Shown here piece by piece: positions 1-8,000 of a DNA stretch of 18,510 bases. The notes under the pieces are model-generated. The model worked only from the letters and a program-made list of their open reading frames with translations. It did not search any database and had not been told where the DNA came from. The DNA comes from UBA5266 sp964610025. Its GTDB lineage: Bacteria; Bacteroidota; Bacteroidia; Bacteroidales; WCHB1-69. Location of the stretch: the NCBI GenBank assembly GCA_964610025.1, contig CAZSTX010000044.1:1-18510 (forward strand), written 5' to 3'. Numbering within the stretch: the stretch's first letter is position 1; each line of letters opens with the position of its first letter. Made by a program: the position numbers and the translations under genes.

Positions 1-74
1 CATCAAAGCATTAACACACATCTTCTTCCGTCCTAATATTTATAGGAGGCAGTCTTATAGGTATCAGTTTGCAA

Positions 75-98
75 AACTACTCGCTATAATGAGTAGTT
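75..98 (-). terminator. Hairpin at the 3' end of kbl, possible intrinsic terminator
   Basis: Read on the minus strand, AACTACTC and GAGTAGTT form a perfect 8-bp stem around an 8-base loop, followed by a short T run (TTTT then GC). The first arm overlaps the kbl stop codon. The U tract is short, so termination may be inefficient. The remaining bases 1-74 show no gene that I can recognise. Confidence 0.5.
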
Positions 99-1287
99 AT
101 TTTATTAACTGTAGTTCTTTTCCTACTTTAATAAAAGCTTTTATTGCTATATCAAGGTGTTCTTTTTCGTGTGCTGCTGAAAGTTGTACACGTATACGAG
201 CTTGATTTTTAGGAACAACAGGGAAACTAAATCCTATTACATAAATTCCTTCTTCTAATAATTTATCAGCAAATTTACTTGCTAAAGCAGCATCGTATAA
301 CATAACAGCACAAATTGCCGATTGAGTATCTTTTATATCAAAGCCTGCTTGTTTCATTTTCTCTACAAAATATTCTGTATTGTCATGTAGTTTATCTTGT
401 AGCTCATTGGTTTCGTCCATCATCTCAAACATGCGAGTTCCGGCAGCTGCTACCATAGGGGGAATAGAATTAGAAAACAAATAAGGGCGTGAGCGCTGAC
501 GTAGCATTTCTATGATTTCTTTTTTTCCTGTAGTGAACCCTCCTATTGCGCCTCCAAAAGCCTTTCCTAATGTTCCTGTAATAATTTCAACTTTTCCTCG
601 ACAATTATAAAGTTCTGTAACACCTCTTCCTGTTTTACCAACTACACCAGCAGAATGACTTTCGTCTACCATGATCATGGCTTCATATTTTTCAGCTAAT
701 TTTATTATCTCTGACAAAGGAGCTACGTTCCCATCCATAGAAAATACGCCATCGGTAACTATCAATCGAAAACGGGCTGTTTGAGCGTTTTGCAATTGTT
801 TTTCTAAATCTATCATATCGGCATTATTATAGCGAAAGCGTTGTGCTTTAGACAGTCTTACTCCATCTATAATAGAAGCATGATTTAAAGCATCGGATAT
901 AATAGCGTCTTCTTCTGTTAATATGGTTTCGAATAAACCTGTATTAGCATCAAAACATGAGGCATACAATATGGCATCTTCTGTTCCAAAAAAATGGGCT
1001 ATTTTTTCTTCTAATTTTTTATGCAAATCAGAAGTTCCACAAATAAAACGCACAGAAGCCATTCCATAAGCTCGTTCTTTTAGCGTTTTGATAGCGGCAT
1101 CAACTAATTGAGAATTATTGGCTAATCCTAAATAATTATTTGCACAAAAATTTAACACTTCTTTTCCTGTATTTACTTTTATTTTTGAATACTGAGGAGA
1201 AACCAAAATGCGTTCATTTTTATAGGTTCCAGCTGTTTTAATGTCTTGTATCTGTTTTGTTAAATGCTGTTGAAATTCTTTATACAT
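97..1287 (-). CDS. kbl: Glycine C-acetyltransferase (2-amino-3-ketobutyrate CoA ligase)
   Basis: A cytosolic PLP enzyme of the alpha-oxoamine synthase family. It converts 2-amino-3-ketobutyrate plus CoA to glycine and acetyl-CoA, the second step of threonine breakdown after threonine dehydrogenase. The 396-residue length is normal for Kbl. Visible signatures are ASVRFICGTSDLHKKLE (77-93), SDALNHASIIDGVRL (131-145), TDGVFSMDG (178-186), VDESHSAG with Asp208 and His211 next to the cofactor, and the PLP lysine Lys242 in TGTLGKAFGG. RQRSRPYLFSNS (264-274) is also typical of Kbl and argues against the related BioF. The start ATG has no SD but follows an A-rich leader, normal in this phylum. No threonine dehydrogenase gene lies in the window. 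It is separated from the upstream secreted-protein gene by 142 bases that contain its own promoter box, so it is probably transcribed alone. Confidence 0.95.
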   Translation of the reverse strand: MYKEFQQHLTKQIQDIKTAGTYKNERILVSPQYSKIKVNTGKEVLNFCANNYLGLANNSQLVDAAIKTLKERAYGMASVRFICGTSDLHKKLEEKIAHFFGTEDAILYASCFDANTGLFETILTEEDAIISDALNHASIIDGVRLSKAQRFRYNNADMIDLEKQLQNAQTARFRLIVTDGVFSMDGNVAPLSEIIKLAEKYEAMIMVDESHSAGVVGKTGRGVTELYNCRGKVEIITGTLGKAFGGAIGGFTTGKKEIIEMLRQRSRPYLFSNSIPPMVAAAGTRMFEMMDETNELQDKLHDNTEYFVEKMKQAGFDIKDTQSAICAVMLYDAALASKFADKLLEEGIYVIGFSFPVVPKNQARIRVQLSAAHEKEHLDIAIKAFIKVGKELQLIK

Positions 1288-1329
1288 CTTTATATTTTTT
1301 TTTTATAAATGATTGAAATAATATAAATG

Positions 1330-1337
1330 CAAAATTA
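1330..1337 (-). promoter_or_regulatory. Bacteroidota-type -7 box upstream of kbl
   Basis: On the minus strand the bases read TAATTTTG, an exact match to the phylum's TAnnTTTG -7 element, 42 bases before the kbl ATG. No clear TTG -33 box is visible at the expected distance. The predicted leader contains a run of ten A residues close to the start codon. Confidence 0.5.
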
Positions 1338-1429
1338 CATAATTTTTGGGAAAAAGATATAAGAATTATTTTTTTTATAAAACAATAATTACTTAAGTAT
1401 AGAAAAATAGTTAATGCAATAAGATGACA

Positions 1430-2377
1430 CTATTCCTTAATAAATCGTTTACTCGTAATAAGTTTATCATTAACTACTACATTAATAAAATAACTGCCCG
1501 CTGCATATTTAGCTATATTTAATTGATGGCTATTCCCATTTAAGCTATATCTTTCTATTTCTTTTCCCATATAATCGTATACGATGATTAATCCATTGAT
1601 TGGTTTTTCAAAAGCCATCGTTAAGTTGTCTTTTGCTGGATTAGGCGAAATAATAATGTTGGTTTCTGGCATCATCAATTCTCTCACATTTTGCTCATAA
1701 CCAAAAGCAACATCATCTATATAGAGTGTGCTTCCGTCTTGTCCTTTGCATTGCATGAGCGTTTCTATATTTGTAAAATCGTAGCCTGCACTAGAGGCAA
1801 AAATAACAACTATAGAGTCGGGACTTGCTTGAGAAGTGTAAGTAATCGGGATATTGAATTGTGACCAAGCATTCACATCGCTATATATCATTAACTTTCC
1901 TTCTCCTATTTTATTACCTCCTTTTTTTAGGGCAACTTCTATTGCTGCCGAATCTCCTTTAACTAATTGACATTTATACCAACCTATTAAGTGCAAAGGC
2001 TTATGAGTAAACGGCTCACCCATTATGCAATCCATTCCAATAAAATCGATATACAAAGTAGCTGCTGCTCCTGGCAAAAACAATTTCTCGCCAAACACCA
2101 TCGTATTCGATACTAATTTTAGTGCATAATTGCCATCAATAGCATCTTCGCTACGAAAAGCAGTTAAGGGAGCATCGCCTTGGTCTCCACTCAATTCGTG
2201 CAATTGATTCAATGTAGATAAAAAATAGTTGTCTTTAAAATCCCAATAATCAGCTTTCCCTTGAGTAGGATTGGTAAAAAACTCCCAATTTTTTTCAAAA
2301 CTTCCATCAGGAAATGTTTGTGCACATAAACTAAGACTTATACTAGCAATGATAGTAATTAAAATTATTTTTTTCAT
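1430..2377 (-). CDS. Small secreted jelly-roll protein with T9SS type A sorting domain
   Basis: A 315-residue protein predicted to be exported by Sec and then placed on the cell surface or released by the type IX system. A signal peptide covers residues 1-19 (MKK, hydrophobic core, cut CA|QT). Leu before the Cys makes a lipobox unlikely. The body (about 22-225) is beta-rich and ends in LYIDDVAFGYE, resembling the PCMD-type (putative carbohydrate metabolism domain) jelly roll; that family call is tentative. The last 80 residues form a sorting domain: NIIISPNPAKDNL (240-252), a DYMGKEI strand, AAGSYFINVVV and a final KRFIKE. It starts 31 bases after the TonB receptor stop, so the two are probably cotranscribed. 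It looks like a short version of the giant repeat protein at the head of the run. The ligand is unknown; binding a glycan or other nutrient for the receptor is inference. Confidence 0.8.
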   Translation of the reverse strand: MKKIILITIIASISLSLCAQTFPDGSFEKNWEFFTNPTQGKADYWDFKDNYFLSTLNQLHELSGDQGDAPLTAFRSEDAIDGNYALKLVSNTMVFGEKLFLPGAAATLYIDFIGMDCIMGEPFTHKPLHLIGWYKCQLVKGDSAAIEVALKKGGNKIGEGKLMIYSDVNAWSQFNIPITYTSQASPDSIVVIFASSAGYDFTNIETLMQCKGQDGSTLYIDDVAFGYEQNVRELMMPETNIIISPNPAKDNLTMAFEKPINGLIIVYDYMGKEIERYSLNGNSHQLNIAKYAAGSYFINVVVNDKLITSKRFIKE

Positions 2378-2408
2378 GACTTTTTTTTATTAAATTTTAT
2401 ACTTTTTT

Positions 2409-4958
2409 TTAGCTATTTATTTTTCTTTTTGACAAAAAAGGTTCTCCCTCAGTAAATTTATATACTAACTGTAAAGTTGTCATCCGTGGTGGTTCTGGAC
2501 ACATTGGACGCAACGAATATTCTTTATTAAATAAATTATTTACTATAAGAGAAAATTTGATATTTGCGATTTCAATTCCAGCACGCATTCCAAAAACCCA
2601 TGTGCCTTGATTGTGGTTTTGACGATAGGTCTCTAATCCATCAAATGGAAAAGGATAATGTGAATTTCTTACATTACGCGGTGCAATAGATGAGTAGCGA
2701 TCAAGTTCGTAGAAGAATTTATCAACATTTTTCATCAAGCTATAAAACTGTGAGGAAAATCCAAACGTAACCATATCATAAATTTTGAAATCAAAATCTA
2801 CTTTTAAAATATGTTCTATTCTGTATTTCATAATAAATCCTGTCGTATCACTTGAAGTATTCATATAAGTATAAGCTTTTGTATCTGTTTTAGTAAACAC
2901 AAAACCTGTGTCTAACACTTTTGGATTGGTATACGCATAATTAAACACCAAAATATATTTTATTTTCTGTCCCAATTTTCCTTCTCCTCCAATGTTTAAA
3001 TCTAAACCTGCAATACGAGCTGGACCTGTATTAAAAAATTTAAATCCGTAGCGTTTAAGTGGATTTAACTCTTGTTCTCTTGTTAGCCAAGGTCCTAGAA
3101 AAAACTCCACATAATTATTGTATCGTTGATAATAACCAGCTATATCGATAAATCCATTAAAATTAAATAATTTAAACATTTGTTGTATTCCCAACTCCAC
3201 ATTCCAACTTGTTTCTGATTTCAAATCAGGATTAGGATAAAAACCATAATTTCCGACTTTTGTAGTAAGGTATCTTTCTCCTATACTAGGAAAACGATAC
3301 CCCATTCCAAAAGAAGTACGAATAAAAGTAAATGTTTTTACGATATTATAGTTTATACCTGCTCTAAACACAGGTTTTCCTTCTACATAGTTTTGCGATA
3401 CAGTATCTTTTAAGAAGCTACCAAAATTTTCAAATATTTGATAATACTCATAGCGTCCTCCACCTAATAGAATTAAATTCTGTTTTTTCAAAAAACGTTT
3501 TTCCATTTGCGCATACACAGCTCCATTTCCCGAATATTTAGGTTTTAACACCTCGCTTGTATCTTTTCTTATTCCAGCAAAAACATTTCCTCTTGATCGT
3601 GCAAACTGCCCTACTACACCTGTATACAACTGTAAATTACCTATTTTTTTTAATGTTTTAGCAAATTGATAATCTAAATAATACATTTCAGACTTACTAT
3701 CTTGATTATTTGTAGCCCAATTATCACTATACATTATGCGAGATTTAAGAGAATGTGAAGAACCATTTTTTGAAAAATATTTAATATAAGGATCTACAAA
3801 GAACATAAAATCAATAACATTTGTCAAGGAGTTAGGATAAACTCTGTACATTCCACTATCTGCATCGAGCCAAAAATGAGTCATTGTGTGCTGTGAGTAA
3901 AGTAAATTGCCATTTATCCCTGCAAAAAGTCCTTCTTTTTTAAAGTGATAACGTGTTCCAAAATTAAACCGCATACGCTTTTCTTTTATAATTTTTTCGT
4001 ACAGTTCAGGATTTTTTCGGGTCGAATCTACCGATAATTCCTGTCCTACAAAACCGTCATCATGAGCATATTCAGCACTTAATACTACATCTAATCTATT
4101 AATTTTTCTCGCATGAGATATGTTAGCACCATAAGTTAAAGGAGTTTGTCCTTTGGGCCAGCTACAGCGATAATCATCTTTCGGGCGACTATAAAAACCA
4201 TTGTATGCTACCACTTTTGTTTGAGGTTTATTTTTTGGATACGCAGTGCGCACATTGATAGCTCCTGTAATAGCAGATGAACCGTACAAGACAGAAGCAG
4301 CACCTTTAAGTACTTCTATCTGTTCTATATTTTCCATTGGGATAAGATTCCATGCCGGTCTTCCAGCGTCAACACGCAAGACAGGCATTTCGTCCATCAT
4401 AATCATCACACGACTTCCCATTCCAGAACTAAAGCCACTTCCACCTCGCATTTGCGGTTCATTATCAACTACTATCAACCCTCCTACTTGGTCAAAAGCA
4501 TTGTTTAAAGTAGTGATGTTATTATCTTCTATTTTTCGTTGTGGAACATAAGCTACAGAAGAGGTCGATTCGTCTTTTTTAATATCATAACGTTTTTGAA
4601 CAACAGTAACTTCGTTTAATAACGTATTGTCAGGATTTAAATACACATCAAGTGTGATAACTTTAGATCCTTTAAATGACACTGTTTTCATTTGCGTTTG
4701 ATAACCAACAAACAAAAATTGCACATTACACTCAATAGAATGTAATTCGAGAAAATATTTTCCTTGATTGTCAGATGCTGTACCTTTGCTATTTCCACAA
4801 TCGGGGACTACGTGTGCTAAAGGCAATGTTAGATTTTTTTCTTCTGCATCATATATCGTACCTTTTAATATATATGTCTGTGCATAAGTAGAAAAAGATA
4901 AGAAAACTAAAAAAATAAATCTTAATTTTAGCAATGTATCAGAAAAAAATGAAATCAT
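2409..4958 (-). CDS. TonB-dependent outer-membrane receptor with carboxypeptidase-like regulatory domain
   Basis: An 849-residue outer-membrane transporter driven by TonB-ExbBD. A signal peptide spans residues 1-26 (cut YA|QT). A carboxypeptidase-D regulatory-like beta domain follows at about 29-107 (LKGTIYDAEE ... ASDNQGKYFL ... FVGYQTQ). The linker NEVTVVQKR leads into the plug domain (about 130-240), with RGGSGFSSGMGSRVMIMMDE and IEQIEVLKGAASVLYGSSAITGAINVRT as the classical plug signatures. The rest is a barrel with many aromatic-ended strands; NNLFNKEYS near the C terminus is a standard receptor motif. It is smaller than SusC proteins. The substrate cannot be read from the sequence. It sits between two T9SS-exported proteins that share a fold, which suggests they deliver or hold its ligand. 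No own promoter box is evident in the 92 bases upstream, so read-through from the giant gene is plausible. About 14 residues follow the last predicted strand. Confidence 0.92.
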   Translation of the reverse strand: MISFFSDTLLKLRFIFLVFLSFSTYAQTYILKGTIYDAEEKNLTLPLAHVVPDCGNSKGTASDNQGKYFLELHSIECNVQFLFVGYQTQMKTVSFKGSKVITLDVYLNPDNTLLNEVTVVQKRYDIKKDESTSSVAYVPQRKIEDNNITTLNNAFDQVGGLIVVDNEPQMRGGSGFSSGMGSRVMIMMDEMPVLRVDAGRPAWNLIPMENIEQIEVLKGAASVLYGSSAITGAINVRTAYPKNKPQTKVVAYNGFYSRPKDDYRCSWPKGQTPLTYGANISHARKINRLDVVLSAEYAHDDGFVGQELSVDSTRKNPELYEKIIKEKRMRFNFGTRYHFKKEGLFAGINGNLLYSQHTMTHFWLDADSGMYRVYPNSLTNVIDFMFFVDPYIKYFSKNGSSHSLKSRIMYSDNWATNNQDSKSEMYYLDYQFAKTLKKIGNLQLYTGVVGQFARSRGNVFAGIRKDTSEVLKPKYSGNGAVYAQMEKRFLKKQNLILLGGGRYEYYQIFENFGSFLKDTVSQNYVEGKPVFRAGINYNIVKTFTFIRTSFGMGYRFPSIGERYLTTKVGNYGFYPNPDLKSETSWNVELGIQQMFKLFNFNGFIDIAGYYQRYNNYVEFFLGPWLTREQELNPLKRYGFKFFNTGPARIAGLDLNIGGEGKLGQKIKYILVFNYAYTNPKVLDTGFVFTKTDTKAYTYMNTSSDTTGFIMKYRIEHILKVDFDFKIYDMVTFGFSSQFYSLMKNVDKFFYELDRYSSIAPRNVRNSHYPFPFDGLETYRQNHNQGTWVFGMRAGIEIANIKFSLIVNNLFNKEYSLRPMCPEPPRMTTLQLVYKFTEGEPFLSKRKINS

Positions 4959-5050
4959 ATAAGCGCCTTTAAAAATTTATATCTATTAATTATTGATTAA
5001 AAACACACAATATTTTAGTAATAACATCTTTAACAACCTGCATAAAAATT

Positions 5051-8000
5051 TTAATTCTTAATAATTTTTACTACATGAGGTGTTTGGCTTTCTAAAACTA
5101 TTTTTAATACATACATTCCTTTTGGCAAATCGTCAATAGTTATTGTTGTAATAAAATCATTAACAAACTTCGTTTTTAACAATTTTCCATAAATGTCGCA
5201 CACTTGTACCTTCTCTATTGCACTATTATCGTTTTTTGTTTTAATGTATATTGTATTTTGAGTAGGATTAGGATAAACTATCAGTTGATTGTACTGATTA
5301 ATTTCTTCAATTGCATTAGCATATACAAAATTAACACGATAAGTTGCATTTGTAATACCATCTTCTGCAAGTACATCAATTTTAGTTTGACCTGGAATAG
5401 CAACTGCATCTATTACTTCATAACTTGCATTACTATCTTGAGGTTGAACTGAAACTTGTGGAATTCCTTTGTAATCAACAGACAATTCGTACTTGTAATT
5501 TTTAATTTCTGAATCAAAATTAGTGATTATCGTTCCATCAACTTTTATCCATGATAAAAAAGCATTATTGTTTAAAGCAGTAGTAAAAGTAATAATATAG
5601 TTAAGAGAATCTATTCCATTAACAGCGACAACCTTAATTTTAGCTGTATCACTAATTGTATTAGCTTGTGTTATTGTAACATTAGCACGGTTGTCTTCGG
5701 CTTTAGCTGTAATAGTAGGCATGTTACTACTTCCATATGGTAAAACATAATGATAAGTTAGCATTTCTTTATCAAAATCTTGCAACAACGAATCATCTAT
5801 TTTTAATTCAGATAAGTAAGCATTGTCTCCTGCTTCAATAGAAAAATGAACTCGATAAGTCATAGTAATAGTAGTGTCGCCTGCTTTTACAAAAACAATA
5901 GCTGTAGCTGGGTATTGCGTTATTTGGGTTATTTCTATAACAGCATCAGGTTCTAAGGCTATGGCTTCAACAAATGGCAAGGAAATTTTTCCGTATTCGT
6001 ATTCTATATAATAATCGAGTGTGTCAGGATGAAAATCTACAACAGAAACACTATCAATCATTAAATCAGCAAGATGAGCATCTGTAGATAATGCCACCGT
6101 AAAAATTATTTTATATGTTTTGACTTGCGAACTATCCCATCCTTTTATTATTAAACTAATTTCTCCATTTGGGTTAGTTGCTGCGATTGTATCTACTTTA
6201 GAACGACTGTCTATCAATGTATAATTTACAGTCGGAATAGCTGTAGTGGCTATAGGTAATAAAATATTATACATTGTATCGCTCGGATTAAATGTCGGAA
6301 TAGCATAGGTATTTCCTGCTATATTATAAGACAAAGATTGCAGCATAACATTAGCTCCTTGTAAAAATTGTATGTTATAAGTGCGTGTATGCAGTCCGTC
6401 TTCTGCTACTACTTTTATCTGTGCTTGTCCGAAGTAAGTTCCTGATTGAGTTATTTGAAGCGAAGCTAAATTCCACGATGTTATAGCATTAACAACAGGA
6501 TTTTGATTTGTATTCCAAGGTAATACAAAGGTATATTGTAAACTATCTTTATGAAAAACTGACAAAGGAATGCCATTAACATAAAGTGTATCCAAAAAAG
6601 TATTGTCTGAAAGCAAACGATGGAAAATAACTGTATACACATTACTATCAAGCATATTTTCGGCTTTTACATTAATAATAGCTGTATCATTAACATGAAG
6701 AGGCGTTCTTACAATCTGAGCATTTGCTCTTGCATCACTTAATGTATAAAAAATAGCATTAGGTATTTGCACTGTTTCTGGTTTTAGATAAACAATATAA
6801 TTATATTTATTAGCCGCAAACTCTCTAACAAGAGAATCAACGCCTCCCAATTTATAAGTAATAGACTGTAAACTTGCAATTGGAGATAACTGACGCGTAA
6901 AATAGATAACATACCGTCGAGCGTGGATGCTATCTTCTGCCAATACATTAATTACAGCCGAATCGTTCACAGTAGCAGCTTGTTTAATTGTAATATGCGC
7001 AGCTTCCGACTGAGCATTAGCACCAACAACGGGAGGCTGCAAACTATCGTAATGCAAAGTAATATAATAACTGTTGGTATCTGTATGAAAATTAGATAAA
7101 TTTATATTATTTACTTTTATTGACGATAAAGCAGCATTATTTGATATTTCTACATGAAAGAAAACATAATATGTTTTAACAATAGAATCGCTTGCCGAAG
7201 TAACAGTTATTTTTCCTGTATCATTCGGAGAAAGTGGTTGTTTTACACTTATTTTAGCGCTAGCATCTGCTTTTTGCCAGGTCAATGTAGGAGTATAGGT
7301 TGTTAACGAAGGTAATAAAACATGATAAGACAGCGTATCTTTGTGAAATCCTGCTATTAAATAAGATGTATTGTTTAACAAATAACCTATTTCTAACAAA
7401 TCGGCATTATCTGATAATTTTAAAGTTAAGTAAAGCCGATAGGATTTCGAAAAACTTGTATCTTCAGCTTTAACAGTAACAACAATTACACCTGGAATAG
7501 TATTCGGGTAGTTTATCGTTATAGATGCTGCTGTATCAATAGCTTTTGCTGTAATTATAGGCATTACATTTGTATCTAATGCTATATTATAACTTAAAAC
7601 AGAAGCACTAAATCCATCTACAAGGCTATCATTAAATTTCAACCAAGTTAGACTAGCATTCGTATCAAGGGCTATTTTAAAAACAATTTGATATACCTTA
7701 GTATGTATTCCATCTTCTGCCATAACTTTTACAAATGCTGTGTCGTTAAGTTTAACAATTTGTGTGTATGAAATATTCGCGTTTGTATCTTGTGGAAAGG
7801 CTATTACAGTAGGAATGGTAATTGTTTTGGGAGGAAATACGATAGTATAAGTATAAATAGTATCTACAAAATCAGTTATCGAATAATTGTTACTATTAAT
7901 CTTATAAGACAAACTATTAAGTGAAGCATTAGTATTTTTTGCGACAGTAAAATAAACAGTATAAGTTTTCTTAAAATTAGTATCTTCTGCTATTATTTTC

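Noticed and set aside
97..1287. Alternative call of the first gene as BioF (8-amino-7-oxononanoate synthase)
   Set aside because: The ASVRFICGTxDxHKxLE and RQRSRPYLFSNS signatures and the lack of biotin genes nearby fit Kbl better.
1364..1390. Inverted repeat AATTATT/AATAATT between the small T9SS gene and kbl as a terminator
   Set aside because: The stem is only A/T pairs in an A/T-rich spacer and is not followed by a distinct T run in the right orientation, so it is likely chance.
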